64,000 nt of DNA from Pleurodeles waltl. Lineage: Eukaryota; Chordata; Amphibia; Caudata; Salamandridae. Positions within the stretch are counted from its first letter, which is position 1. The number at the start of each line of letters is the position of its first letter. Shown piece after piece: positions 22,939-35,275 of the stretch. The notes beneath the pieces are model-generated. The model was not told the DNA's origin and did not search any database. It saw nothing but the letters and a program-made list of their open reading frames with translations. The position numbers and the translations under genes were made by a program. The DNA is taken from positions 1,349,684,323 through 1,349,748,322 of the forward strand of contig NC_090444.1 in assembly GCF_031143425.1 (NCBI RefSeq), given 5' to 3'.

Positions 22939-24162
22939 ATATTTAAACTACGCTCTCTCATTGGTTTCTCCGCTTCGAAGAACCACTCCCCACCAGTGAG
23001 TACCTGTGGGGAGATTTTAAACAGACGATGCCCATACATTGTTGGGTTTCTGCTGGGCAGCCCCTCGTGCGGGCGCGCGCCCCTCCTTTACAAGCTTGAG
23101 AAATGGTCCGGTTGCTTTTCACAATACTATTGCTTTTTAACGAGGCATGCAAGTCTGTAAGTAAGCCGTCGTTCTAGGAAAAGGAAGAACTCGTAGCTGG
23201 AGCGAACTAGTTCACACAGTTTACAAATGAAGCAGAGATGAGGAAAACATTGTGGGAGGGGAAAACAACATGCAAAACCGAGATGTTTAAGTCACCGTGA
23301 CACGCGTCTTACTATTTTCAGACCCTTGTTATACAAATAGATGCTAATGAGCAAAACTTCCTACGATTAAGTCAAGTATGACTGACTTCGGAAGAAAAAA
23401 ACTACGCTAACTCGATGCCATGAGACAGTGAAAGGAGATTCGAGAAATTGTTGCATTTTCCTCATAAAATAGCAGTAATCCTAGTTAACTATGTGGCGCT
23501 TCATAGTAGCCAGCACACCCTCCCTTTTAAACATGGCTTAAAAATATGCATGCAGTTAATATCAATCAGATTTTTCCACTGTGTTAAATAAATCCAGTGT
23601 TTTGAAGAGATCACACACAGCCAGTTCCTCTGTTAGAAAACTGGAAATGTCAGGTCTTAAGGGCTACAGACAGACATTCACCTTGCCCCCGTTCTAGAAT
23701 GCAATGGATATAATTGCTTTTTCTTTATAGTCAGAAAGTGTCCCTTATTATCTGCGTCTGTTAAAACCCCTGGCAATCTTCAGAGGTCAAGTCCTAGTGG
23801 CAAATTCTACACCCTGGTTCAAACAGTCAAGAATCCTGCCAATTGATGACAATGATGACAATTTTACTCCCAGTGGCGATAACTCTGTCATTATTACAGA
23901 TTACTCCTAGCCATAAGGGAAGCAATCGAAACATGTTGGTTATATTTACCACTGTCTAATTTTGAACAGCACACAGCATTTGGAATATTGGCACAAGGTG
24001 CCTTGTAGTCTGTTGAGTCTACAACAGTGTGTATTATTTTCAAAGGTTCTCTTCAACGTGAGAGTTTAAACCACTTTTTTCTGTTCAGCAGAATTCAGAA
24101 GAACACGCCGCAGTCGTTTGTCAGCGCTGTAAGGCCACACTTGGAGAAAGGCTGTCACCTGG
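22939..24162. other. No gene recognised
   Basis: Unique-looking DNA. No exon, RNA gene or element end was identified. A GAAACATGTTGG phrase at about 23930 was checked as a hammerhead core and set aside. Confidence 0.35.
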
Positions 24163-24170
24163 TATGTATG

Positions 24171-25035
24171 CAGGGCTTTAAATGGGAAAAAATAAGTGCA
24201 GGTACTCATTAACATATACTAGTAGTTTGGTGGGTGGGGCTAGGGGCGGGGCTAAGAGCAAGACATGAGGATACTTTGACTTATATACCAGTTGCAGCAC
24301 ATGCCCATGAGAAATGTGTTTGAATAAACAAAACATGTTAACTCGTTCAACGAAATGTAAGTGAAACACAATGCTATTTATTTTACTGGCATACTGTTAT
24401 TTGCTGTCCTTTTGTACAATACTACATATTCTTGAACGTGCACACACAGAAAGAAACAAGCAGACACGCACACCCAAAGCATTCCACACAGTCCTCCTTT
24501 AAGTGTTCTGATTATCTCCCTCTTTCATTCGCTTTTCTCTCACACAAAGACACACACATTTAAGCAGGCAAACACGCATACATAAGCAGACCCTCGTTCA
24601 AGAGACTCAGGTGGGATCAAACCCATTTTAAACTTTCCTCCCATGGCTTTCTTAGTTGTCACTGTAAGCTTGGGGCAGCCTCAATTCCTGTGTTTACACA
24701 AAAGCACACAAGTGTGTAAATGTGATTGACAGCACAGGGCCTGAATGGACCCTGTTCTGTCAAACACAGCGTGATCTAAATACCCAGACATTAGGCACAT
24801 AATCCCCGCTGAATAGCTCAGCGCAGGTCAGTTTAGGGCGACAGAAGCACCTTCGCTGTCAGAGGCGGGTTCAACTTTGAGAGCCCAGTGCTCACCAGCA
24901 CTAGCAGCTAATGAGCCTACCCTTCATGAGTACCGGTACTCTCCTTGGCAGCAGAGAAGTGCCGGTACTCAGAGTGAAAAAAATAAGAAGTGCCGGTACT
25001 CAGTACCGGTGAGTACCGGCCCATTTAAAGCACTG
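24171..25035. mobile_element. Non-autonomous hAT transposon
   Basis: The 865-bp element has inverted ends CAGGGCTTTAAATGGG (24171-24186) and CAGTGCTTTAAATGGG (complement of 25020-25035). It is flanked by an exact 8-bp duplication, tatgtatg, at 24163-24170 and 25036-25043. CAGNG ends with an 8-bp duplication are the hallmark of the hAT superfamily. The subterminal regions carry AATAAGTGCNGGTACTC and repeated GTACCGG motifs, possible transposase-binding sites. No transposase is encoded, so it would depend on one supplied elsewhere. Confidence 0.9.
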
Positions 25036-25043
25036 TATGTATG

Positions 25044-25612
25044 ACAATTACACTTCTACAGGCTCCTGCACCGCAAGGGTTTGGTCAACGCATGGTTGAA
25101 ATCTTAGCCATGAGAAAACAGCCAACAGTGCCAAAGTAATACTCTGACAAAGTTAAATGAATACGATTAATTAATTACCTTACTATGCACCAGTACTGTT
25201 TGATTTGTTTGACTGCTTTCTAAAGCCCTGTGCTCGAAATAAGTTTACTGTAGAGTCCCATAAATTGAGTGCAGGCACGGTCATAAGGGGTCGTCACGAG
25301 GAGCAGAATCAATGACAGACTGAGTATCTCATATTTTTTAACAAATCTTACTCCAAAGAGATTGTCAACGATAAAAAATATGCTACTAACCCTGTTCTCA
25401 TTTCGCTCATTGGTCATATACAGACCACGTTTTCAGTTAACTGGTGGGGGCTGTGGGGGTTGACAGTGCTTGAAGTGGGCTGAAAATGTTGGGGGGGGGA
25501 GATTTTCTAAAGGCACTGTATCCTAAGAAAAGTATCTAGGAATAATGTATGATGGATATGTTGCCTCTGTAACCAAGAACATGTCCTTATACACGTGGCC
25601 TAGCATCAAAGT
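25044..25612. other. No gene recognised
   Basis: Short stretch between the hAT element and the DIRS remnant. It contains a G-run at about 25490-25499 and nothing that can be assigned. Confidence 0.3.
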
Positions 25613-28379
25613 GACCTCCTCTTCCCCCATTTTGGTCCTCATTCTTCTTCTGGTTATGTTGCTCTACCCATTTCTGGTCGTTTTCCTCCTCATCATCATC
25701 CTGGTTCTCCACTTCCTGGTCCTTTTCTTCCTATTGATCTTTTCATTCAACTCTTCTTTCTTCTCCTGGTCGTCCTCCACCACTTGGCTTTCTTTCTGGT
25801 GCACCTTTTGGTCTCGGTCTTCTCCAAAGTCCCAGCTCTGACCTAGTACTCCTTGACCTGGTCTTCTTGGCTAGCCTCCTCTTGGTCCTCCCAAGGTCCT
25901 GGTCCTGCTCCTTCATATCCTGATTCTGATCCTCCTTTTCCTGTTCCTTCAGGTCCTAGCCCCTTTGGCATGCATCATCTACCTCCTCATTTTCCTCTTC
26001 TTCCCCATCCAGGTCCTCCTCATCCTTTTCGTATGCCTCCTGGTTCTCCTCCAACTGGTCCATCTTCTCATGATATGGAGGAGCCATTCTGGTCCTCTTG
26101 TTCCTGATACTCAAGACCATGGTTCTTCTGCTCTACCTGATTCTTTTGGTTTTGAACATCCAGTAGACCAATGTCCTATTTCTGGTCTTTTTGGTCCTAT
26201 TAATGGATCTCCTAGACCTGGTCCCCTTGGATCTCATTTCTATAGTCCTGATCCACCCAGCTCACAGCTTTCTGGTGGTCTTGTAGTCCCCCTGGTTGTC
26301 CTGTCCCTGCTTCTCCTATTCCTGAAATTCCTCGCTGTGTTTCTCCTGGTTCCCTTGGTCCTCATTCTGTTGGTCCTTCTGATGTCATTCCTCTTGTTCA
26401 TTTTGCGCCACCATTTTTGATGGTTACAGCTAACTGCTCCTCACCTTTACCATATTCCCAGGTACCAGACTGGATCTGGGAAAATTCTCTAGCAATGCTC
26501 CAGCGCAATGGTTGTTGGTGGTGTTTTACTCTCTGTTGAGCCTGTACTGCCCTGGAAGAGATGGAGCAGAGCTACATATAAGCCCCCTTGCACGCTAACA
26601 TCAGTTTGTTTCCTTCTGCATCCTTCCGGAACTTGGCCCTCAACTTTTTGAAACCTTTGAAGTCATCAGAAGACCAACAGTGTTCTACGGAACAAGGTCC
26701 CCCACCAAATTCACCACAATTCAAGCTATGCCGAGAATGCAGGAAGAAGATGTTGGTCATGGACACGCAGGAGGTATACCTGTGATGTTGGCCTAAGGCC
26801 ATGACTTTAAATCGTGCTGCAATTGTGCCCTTATACACTGTAAGCTGACTTGAGACTGGGAAGCTAAGCTTTACATTGCTGAGCACAAAAAGAGGTCATG
26901 GTTGAAGCACAGGTCCTGCTCCTGCCCCAAGTTATTGGTCTGTTTGCTGACCTGGTAATGGGATTGCTCCCTGGAGAAGTCCACTTCCTGCTCAAAGTCT
27001 TTTGGTAAATTGAAGTCAAAGTCTAGGCACATGTGTAAAAAGGCCATGCTGGACCCATCCACATCCTGGTACTTGGAGTCCGGTGAGAAGAAGCAAGTGT
27101 GTCATAATAAAAATTATACCTCCCCGATGTCTCTTAAGTCCAAACTGCTTAAGTAATTGGCTGCAACATTCCCCGAGTTTACTGGTCTGTTGTCGCTCTA
27201 CAGTAAATAATGGCAGCTATGAGGTCATGCTGCAGCTTTTTGGGATTCTGGCTCCATATGGCTCTTTTTAGGGTCCCAGGAGTCTCTGGTTGAACTTACA
27301 CTATTCAACACCATCTGCCTGTTTAGGGGCCATTAGTGGGCCCATACCGACTTTGGTTCTGACTTTCACCCTGGTGCCAAGACCCATGCTGATTCATTCA
27401 TTACTAATGCCAACATGGACCCTGCTGGTGTTTACCCTGACACCAGTGTCTGATCCTGATCCTATATCGACCTACTGTAAGTTTATGTCACGCTGCTTAA
27501 TAATGAAAACATCAACATCTACAACTGTATTCCAGCCTTAGAACTCTGCCTCTACACCAATTTCGGCAGATGAGTCACAATCTTTTTGATTCTGATTCAG
27601 ACCAAGTACAAGGGGTGGATGTCCCCATGGACACTGATAATGAGGAAGGGGACAGATTGATGCCTCCTCATTATATTGATTATGTATTTAGACTTACAAA
27701 ACACTGGTGGGTCAGACACCTCTACTGAAAGCTCTGAAGGTACATGCTCACTTTGGGCCCCAATGGGGAAAGTGCTTCATTTGCAGTGTTATTTCAGAAG
27801 GCAACTGAAACATTAGAATTGCAGTTTGCAGCCATGGGAGTGAAAATAAATGTATTGTCTGACATTCTTCAACCAGGGTCAGCTTTGTCTGAGTCATTTT
27901 TGCTATTTAATGATGCTCTTACGAATGCACTTCTGGCTACATGGTCTAAGCAATATTCACGTTTTCCAGTCATTCGACCTGTGGGTAGGTGCCATAGACT
28001 GGTTCCAGGTGACCTGGACTAACTGACTTAGACTGCTGTACCAGATAGCCTGATTGTTGAAGCTTCTACACATAAGGTTAGTCCAAATTTCTCTCTCACC
28101 AATCCTCCTGAAAGGGAATGAAGAGACTTGATGCTTTAGAAAAGATCACGTTTTACTCACCTAATATACCCCTTAGCTCTATAAATGCAATTTGTCTTTT
28201 GGGTAGGTACACCCATTTATTATGGGATACGGCTAGTGACATCTTGCTCGCTGTCCCAGAGGACTCTCAACACCTTTTTGGGCCAAACAATTCATGATAG
28301 TCAGGAAGTAGCCAAGTATGTTCTCTGAGCTAGCCTGTATAAAAGCTGATTTGGTGTTGCTGGGAGTCAAAGACACTCC
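25613..28379 (+). pseudogene. DIRS-like Gag (ORF1) remnant, first element
   Basis: A decayed plus-strand coding stretch. 25613-26420 is a pyrimidine-rich, CCTGGTCCT-repetitive segment whose best frame is Pro/Ser/Gly-rich, as in DIRS Gag central regions. 27560-28022 reads FDSDSDQVQG, then FAVLFQKATETLELQF and NVLSDILQPG. The stretch after 28080 keeps NAICLLGRYTHLLWDT. The same order appears in the second element (29974-30580: FAMMVRRAAYVLDLTL, NILTEVLQP, FSANLALWTVNTLCL), so the two are homologous. Many stops are present. It ends where MITE copy B was inserted at TCC (28377-28379). Confidence 0.55.
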
Positions 28380-29302
28380 GGGCCATATTTATACTTTTTG
28401 ACGCAAAACTGCGCTAACGCAGTTTTGCGTCAAAAAAACGTAGCGCCGGCTAACGCCATTCTGAAGCGCCATGCGGGCGCCGTATTTAATCAATGACGTT
28501 AGCCGGCGTTAGCCACCGGCGCTGCCTGGTGTGCGTGGAAAAAAACGACGTACACCAGGCAGCGCCGGCGTAGGGAGAGATGGGGCTTGGGCGTCAAGAA
28601 ATGGGGCAAGTCAGGTTGAGGCAATTTTTTCGCCTCAACCCGATTTGCGCCATTTTTTTCGACTCCCAACCCCCATAGAAATGACTCCTGTCTTAGCAAA
28701 GACAGGAGTCATGCCCCCTTGCCCAATGGCCATGCCCAGGGGACATATGTCCCCTGGGCATGGTCATTGGGCATAGTGGCATGTAGGGGAGCACAAATCA
28801 GGCCCCCCTATGCCACAAAAAAAAAAAAAAAAAACACTTACCTGAACTTACCTTAATGTCCCTGGGATGGGTCCCTCCAGCCTTGGGTGTCCTCCTGGGG
28901 TGGGCAAGGGTGACAGGGGGTGTCCCTGGGGGCATGGGAGGGAACCTCTGGGCTCCTTCAGAGCCCACAGGTCCCTTAACACCTGCCTTTTTCAGGCGCT
29001 AAAAAATGGCGCAAAAGCGGCCGTACGTCATTTGTTTTGACCCGCCCACTCCCGGGCGTGAATTTTGCCTGGGAGTATAAATACGACGCACATGCCTCGG
29101 AGTCGATTTTTTAGACGGGAACGCCTACCTTGCATCTCATTAACGCAAAGTAGGTGTCCACGCTAAAAAATGATGCAAACTCCATGTACTTTGGCGCTAG
29201 ACGCGTCTAACGCCAAAGTATAAATATGGAGTTAGTTTTGCGTCGGAATTGCGTAAAAAAAAACGACGCAATTCCGGCGCAAATGGAGTATAAATATGCC
29301 CC
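28380..29302 (-). mobile_element. Harbinger-type MITE copy B
   Basis: A 923-bp element with ends GGGCCATATTTATACT and AGTATAAATATGCCCC, flanked by a TCC duplication (28377-28379, 29303-29305). Orientation is opposite to copies A and C. It shares their internal hairpins (ACACCAGGCAGCGCCGGCG type, TGACTCCTGTC...GACAGGAGTCA, CCATGCCCAGGGGACA). A run of 18 A (about 28817-28834) lies next to the minus-strand splice-donor-like pair. It splits the DIRS-derived region. Confidence 0.85.
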
Positions 29303-30985
29303 TCCATGTCCAGATTGCGTGGAAGATCTCGGGCCCATTCGCGGAGCTCTTTCAGGCACTTAGCATGCTTAAAGTTGTTAGGCAAGTCCACCAAAAAATC
29401 TAAGAAATCCAAGAAGTTGAAGCGTTCTTAAGTCATCGGACAAGGAGAGGGAACAACGTCACTACTCTGGGCCTCGCTCCCACGCGTCAGCATGGGGGGC
29501 ATCTGCTTTTGGGTCTGTTCTGCTCTTCCCTGAATTTGCTGGAGCAACCCTAGCCCAAGTATGAGTGTTTTATGAGACCATGCACCTCATATTTGGGAAG
29601 ACCACCCACTCTGGAACACCTTTTGGCCCCATGGGTTGGTCGGGTGCCCATGCTGGATTCCCACAGACGGGTCCACCCTTGGCACCAGTGGGGTCCCCTA
29701 GTTCCAGTGATAGACCGCGACCTCTTCAAGAGCACATTACAGTGACTTTGTTCCCGGTGCTGCCTCCCCATCACCATACCCGACTCCGAAACAAAGCTGG
29801 TTCAGGGTTGCATGATGTTGACTCCGGCTGGAACTAAACATTCCAAGTCAGAGTATGCTTTTTTTTGTTTTTTTGGGAGGCTCTGTGAGAAGTATGATTG
29901 TGGAGTATCTGAGGATCCTTTTTGCTACTAGAACCCCTTAGAAGAGCCCGAATACAACTAGTATGAGGAACTAGTGGATGCCAGTGGTCTGAACACCTTT
30001 CCAGATATTGGCTTAAACTCTCCTCCTGTGTGGCTGCTGAGGAAGGTGCTTCCTTTGCCCTTTGCCATGATGGTAAGGAGGGCTGCTTACGTCCTGGACC
30101 TTACACTGCCCTCAGTGGCAGTCAAGATGAACATCTTGACAGAAGTGCTTCAGCCACGCGTCACCCCCACAGAAACTCTCCTCCATTTTAATGAAGTCCT
30201 CACAGATGTCTTGACGGAGCATGGGCCAAGCCCTGCACTGGGACCTCTTGGCACAGGACAGTTACCTGCCACCACTGCTCTGCTCCAGGCAATCCAGCTT
30301 TCCTCACCCAACACCCACCCCAGAGAGCCTGGTTGTCCTGACTTACTCCTCTAACATCAACCCTAACGTGTTCCCTATCACACTACCGGATACCTTTGGC
30401 AAGAGGATGTTCTTTTCTGCCAACCTTGCACTGTGGACAGTGAACACTTTGTGCCTTAGACTGATATACCCGCACAGTTTGGGATTCTGTTGTGCAAGTA
30501 CTGCCATAGTCTTGATGGAGGCCAGAGCCACCCTAACCCAGGCTGTTGTCAATGGCAGGTTGGCTGCAGACTGGATATGACCAACTCGCTAGGTAAAGCG
30601 ATTGTGTCATGAGTGACACTCAGACGTCACGCCTGACTGAGCTCTATTGGCTTTTCGGGGGATGTCCAGGCATCCCTTTTGGACATGCCTTTCAGTAGCA
30701 CCCACCTCTTTGATGATGAGGTGGATTCTGTGATGGGGTGCTTTAAGGACAGCAGTGGCTCTGCCTGGACACTTGGTCTGTTCATGGCCCACCGCAACAC
30801 CATTCTACCTATCACCCCTTCTGTGGCTATGGTAGGGGCAACCAGCCTCATCCATTCCCTCCAAGGCACCAAGACATACAGGCTTCCCAGTGATTTTGTG
30901 GCTGTGTATGCCGCTCCCACAAACCCTGTGAGACATACATACAGAGGTCTCCCCAGTTGGTCCACCCCTCAGCAACCACAACCTT
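29303..30985 (+). pseudogene. DIRS-like Gag, second element
   Basis: It starts with a basic patch (LKLLGKSTKKSKKSKKLKRS), then a Gly/Pro stretch and the conserved FAMMVRRAAYVLDLTL...NILTEVLQP block (30058-30160). A KRMFFSANLALWTVNTLCL block follows (30400-30460), and the C-terminal FSSTHLFDDEVDSVMGCFKD block lies near 30690-30760. This order matches other DIRS ORF1 proteins. It is split among at least three frames. Confidence 0.6.
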
Positions 30986-31124
30986 AAAACCCCTTTAGTT
31001 TGTCTTCTTACCATCACAGGCAAGCAGTTGCCAGGAGAATCCGACACTAGTTGATCTGCTGACAGTCCAGAACGTCAGACAAGTGGGTACTTCAAATTGT
31101 TTAGTGGGGTTACTCCATCTCTTT

Positions 31125-31740
31125 CTTAGAAACCCTGCTGCCCATGTCACTATCCTCAGACCGAGTGACGGAGGACCACCTCTCCCTGCTCCATCCTGAA
31201 GTGCAAGCTCTTTTGGCCAAAGGAGACATTGAGAAGAAGAAGGTTATGTTTTCTTTTCCTGCTACTTTCTGGTACTCAAGAAGCAGGGAGGTCTCCACTC
31301 TCTTTTAGACCTTCACCTTCTCAACTTCTTTCTGAAGGACGAGAAATTCAAGAGGCTCACGTTGGCTCAGGTTCGTTCTGCCCTGGAGAGAGGACGGTAG
31401 CGCTGGACTTCCAGGATGCCTACTTTCATATAGCTGTCCTGTCTGCCCTTAGCTGTTACCTGCGGTTCACGTTGCGCCACAAGCATTTTCAGTTTACTGT
31501 GCTCCCTTTTGCCTCACCAGTGCCCCTTGCATTTTCACCAACGTGATGGTGATGTTTGCAGCACATCTGCGGAGGTCAGGAGCTCCAGTCTTCCCCCTCC
31601 TCGACAACTGGCTGTTGAAGGTGGGCTTTTTCCAGATAGTCGTCTCCCACCTCCAGACTACGGTGGACTTCCTGCATTCATTGGGGTTCACTTTAACTGT
31701 GCCAATGTCATACCCAACTCCCTCTGAGACGCTTCCTTTA
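31125..31740 (+). pseudogene. DIRS-like reverse transcriptase, decayed
   Basis: LLHPEVQALLAKGDIEKKK (about 31190) leads into ALDFQDAYFHIAV (31400-31440), YLRFTLRHKHFQFTVLPF and FAAHLRRSGAPVFPLLDNWL (31555-31615). These are motifs of the DIRS RT. The usual catalytic LDDW box reads LDNW, losing one of the metal-binding aspartates, and at least two frameshifts interrupt the domain. It is dead for reverse transcription. Confidence 0.75.
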
Positions 31741-32029
31741 ATCAGAGCTGTTCGGAAAACAGTACAGTTTGTGGCCTATCTTCTGAAGTGCCGAGTCCAT
31801 GATATTCAGGCAATGATTCCGATGTCTCAACCTCTATCCTGGATTTCGTTGAGATGGACTCTGAGGCTGCTGGGCCTCATGGCCTCTTGCTGGTAGCACA
31901 TGCCAGCTAGCATGTATGGCATCTGCAGGGGAATCTCTCTGATCTGGTTCAGATATCGAAGGGAACTGCAAAAGATCTGTAGTGGTGACTAACAAACTAA
32001 GATTGGATCTGTAATAGACTCCTCTCTCC

Positions 32030-32362
32030 TCCATACCCAGAACTGACTGCAGTGAGAGTCCTCAATTGGGGCTACTATCTGGAAGAGGTGGAGCTCAGAG
32101 GACTCTGGTCTCCGGTGGTGTCTCGGCTCCACACTAATCTGTTGGAGTTGAGAGCGATTTGCCTGGCATTGAAAGCCTTTCTTCCGTCCATCCAAGGCTG
32201 GTTCAGGTATTCACAGACAACACCACTGCCATGTGGTATTGCAACAAGCAGGGCAATGAGGCCGTGGACCTTTTGTCAAGCAGTCCTGCGTCTTTGGACA
32301 TGGCTCAAACGTCTGCAGATATTCCTGGTGGTTTAACATGTGTCAGGCCGTCTGAACGCTAA
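32030..32362 (+). pseudogene. DIRS-like RNase H, frameshifted
   Basis: ELTAVRVLNWGYYLEEV and NLLELRAICLALKAFLPS are read in one frame. Near 32205 the frame shifts, and TDNTTAMWYCNKQGNEAVD continues in another. These are RNase H landmarks: the Glu-rich helix and the TDN motif. Its role would be removal of the RNA template during reverse transcription. Confidence 0.65.
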
Positions 32363-32819
32363 AGTGGACAAACAGCCATTGATGTCTAGTGGATTACAAA
32401 TAGCATCTCTATTTGGAGGTTGTGCAAGGTTTCTTCCGATACTGGAGGGAACCTTGGTTAGATCTATTCGCCACTGTTGAGAACGTGCAATGTCAGCACT
32501 TTTGTGTGCAGGAGTTTCCAAGGAGACTCTTGCTTAGAGATGGTTTTGATTTCAAGTGGAACTCAGTCCTCCTGTAGCCCTTTTCGCTGATATAACTCCT
32601 GCCAACAATTATCAAGAAGTTCAGAAATGACCAAGCCCAAGTCATTCTTGTGACCCTGGATTAGGCATGGAGAGTATTGTATCCCAAAATCCTTAGCATG
32701 AGCATTGTCGTCCGATAAGGCCCCCCCTTCCGGAGGAGCTACTGTTGCAGCACAGGACAGGGTCCCCCACCAGAACCTGCGCACACTCTGCATTCATACA
32801 TGGAGATTGAGCGGTGGCT

Positions 32820-33800
32820 ACTAACAGTTTTTGGCCTCCCTGTAGAAGTCAACAGTGTCATTTGGACACCAAGCTTTCTCTCAACCAAGATGGTATATGC
32901 GTGACTTTGAGACAAATTTTAGCTGGGTGTGCTACCAAAAAAGTTGATCCCCTTTCTGTACCTTTGTCCAAGGTGTTATTTATTCTTTCATTAGCCCAGC
33001 AAGGCTTTACTTTGAGCATAGTTAAAGGGTATCTTTCAGCCATATTGGTGATCTTGCAGATGCCAGACAAGCCCTTCCTGTTTTGTGATTTGTTTTCTAA
33101 AGGGAGTACAACATATGTTCCCTCCAAAACCCTTCATCATGCTTGAATGGGACTTGGAACTCCTTTTGACGTTCTTGATGTGCTCGCCCTCGAGCCCCTG
33201 CACAATTGCCCTTTACGTCTTCTGACCATTAAAACTGCCTTTCTAGTGGCTATTACATCAGCTAGATGGGTTAGAAAACTGCAGGCACTCTCTGTACACC
33301 CTCCATTCACTATTCTTTCCAGACAGACAGGTTCTGAGAATACGAGCCTCATTCTGCTGGAAGTGGTGACGCCCTTCCAAGCCACCCAGACCATCACACT
33401 GCCGACCTTCATTGCTCCGTCTCACCCTTCCAAAGAGGAGAAGCATCACCCGGACCTAAAAAAAAAAAGTATTACAGTTCTACAGTGATCACACTAAATA
33501 ACAGTGCGTGGATGAACAGCTCTTCTTTGGGTTTGCCAGAGCAAATAAAGGAAAAGTTGTGCAGAAACTAAACATCTCAAGATGGATTGTGCTCTGCAAT
33601 AAAATCTGCTATGCTCTGGCTAAGATTCATCCCCCTGAGGGCTGGAGTGCTTATTCCACCAGAGCCAAGATTGTGACCACTGTATTAGCTCACAGAGTTC
33701 TTGGATTTCTCTCAGACTGTGATGGAGATGTCTTTGCACATGTTTACAAAGAACTACTTCCTGGACAGTCAAGTCTGCAGCGACAAGAACTTTTCTAGCT
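32820..33800 (+). pseudogene. DIRS-like tyrosine recombinase, decayed
   Basis: N-terminal part at 32900-33146 (LAQQGFTLSIVKGYLSAI), catalytic part at 33147-33800. LLTIKTAFLVAITSAR holds the first catalytic Arg. AKIHPPEGWSAYSTRAKI corresponds to the His-x-x-Arg box but has Tyr in place of His. FAHVYKELL may carry the nucleophile Tyr. The enzyme would integrate the circular DNA intermediate. Stops at 33145 and 33487 and the altered box make it inactive. Confidence 0.7.
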
Positions 33801-34449
33801 TGGTCCGGCAGGACTTCCTTGTCTAAATCTGTTCACAGATTCTCCGCTGAAGAGTTATTGCTTGGGATATCTATTCTAAGGTAAGGAATTTGCAGCTAGA
33901 ATGCTCTATCAGATGAACAAATTACTTCCAGACGATGCCATTGTAGAGCTGAACTATGCGTCCTACCTTTTCGGAATCTACTCTGACATATGGGAAATAT
34001 GCCAAGGTAAAGAATCTGTGGTTAGATAGTCTCTACCAGATTAGGCACTATAAAAGGTAAGTAACTTGTTCATCAAGCAGGTGAGTCTTGCAAATTGTTC
34101 AAAGGGCCCCAGCTTTCTCTCCAATCCACCATTCTTCCTACTCCACCTTCTTCCCACACTGGAGAAACTTGTGGAGGAACAATTCACAATCTTGATGCAA
34201 GAAGCCATGTTTCTCCTGTCTAGGGATGAAAGGGTGCCTGATTCTGAGAAGGGGAAAGGATGCTCCTCATGTTACATTGTTGTGTAGCCATTCTAGTTAT
34301 AGCTCCATGCACGTTATTTTAGCATACTAGGCCTGCCGATGTGCACTTTAACCTAGATATATTTTATTCAGCTTCACTTTATTATTGTTATAGAAGCCAC
34401 TTTTATGGTCTTGTTTTATTTATTTCTATCTAACTGTTTTCACTTAGGC

Positions 34450-35275
34450 CAGCACTCTGTTCTCAAACAAGACAATCTTGCTCACTCTGTGCTTCTTCCA
34501 AGGCTGCAGAAAGATAGGTTGCAGGTGAACATGATATAAGTTTAGTCTCTGACATTCGTAGAAAATAGACATCCTTACGTAGGGACATTTTCTCAGAACA
34601 TCAGCTGCTTTATTATAAAAACCCTTCCCTGTCCCTTACACGTTAGAGGGAGATTCCAGCCAGAGAACCACGACTGTATGCTGATGCTGATTGCTGAGTG
34701 CTTCGCTACAGCTGCTTTTGCAGACTTCAGACCTTTGCTCAGTTATGGGGGATGATGTCTTCCCAGGGGAACCTGAAGGGCAGAATTAGGCTTAACACGC
34801 TGTGCTCAGTTATAGCCTAGGTAGGAATTAGCCTATTGATTCTAGTGACAACATGGTAGCGTTATTTGTATGCTTTACTCTCTAATCACAATTTTAATCT
34901 TATTATGTTGTGTCGTCCTGGTTATTGCAGCACACGCTTTCTTATCTAAGATTCAGTCGCTTCATTAAAGTCTTACTGAAACATATACTGCATCCGTTTG
35001 TCATTATGTATATAAGACTAATATAACTGAGAGAAACGGATGAGACCTGAGTGACCACAGCTTCCCTGAGAAACCATTTATGTCATGCGCTCAGCTGCCC
35101 AATCGTCCCTGCCCTTGGGTAGAGATGAGGCACTGCTAGTTAGCCGGAGCAAAACCCGGATTGGAGCGACAGGTGTCACCTGTAGTGGGTCAGACTAAGT
35201 CTCCCACACCGCAGGCGATTCTGCTACTCGAAATCCAGTAGTCTCATTAGGATAATGAGAGCCTACGCGACAACA
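34450..35275 (+). mobile_element. Probable solo LTR
   Basis: A TATAAAAACC box at about 34615 is followed about 350 bases later by an ATTAAA poly(A)-type signal (34964). A GC-richer tail (35095-35275) containing AGCCGGAGCAAAACCCGG follows. TATA box, then poly(A) signal, then a tail matches U3-R-U5. Possible limits are TGTTCTCAAAC (about 34458) and CGACAACA (about 35274), but the flanking bases do not form a clean duplication. No coding region is attached. Confidence 0.45.

Larger units (their letters stand above)
29303..34075 (+). mobile_element. DIRS-like retrotransposon, second element
   Basis: The segment has the DIRS order Gag, RT, RNase H, tyrosine recombinase on the plus strand, all broken by frameshifts and stops. 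DIRS elements move through a circular DNA intermediate joined by a tyrosine recombinase instead of an integrase. After the recombinase, 33860-34075 holds the repeated phrases GGTAAGGAATTTGCAGCTAG, TCTCTACCAGATTA and AAAAGGTAAGTAACTTG, which look like the terminal repeat. The matching 5' terminal repeat was not found, so the left limit (set at the MITE edge) is approximate. Confidence 0.75.

Noticed and set aside
23880..23960. GAAACATGTTGG as a possible third hammerhead core
   Set aside because: No CTGANGA box with a pairing helix II is found upstream at a suitable distance.
25965..26420. A Leu-rich open frame that looks like a multi-pass membrane protein
   Set aside because: It comes from reading a pyrimidine-rich, CCTGGTCCT-repetitive stretch in the wrong frame; the Pro-rich frame fits DIRS Gag better.
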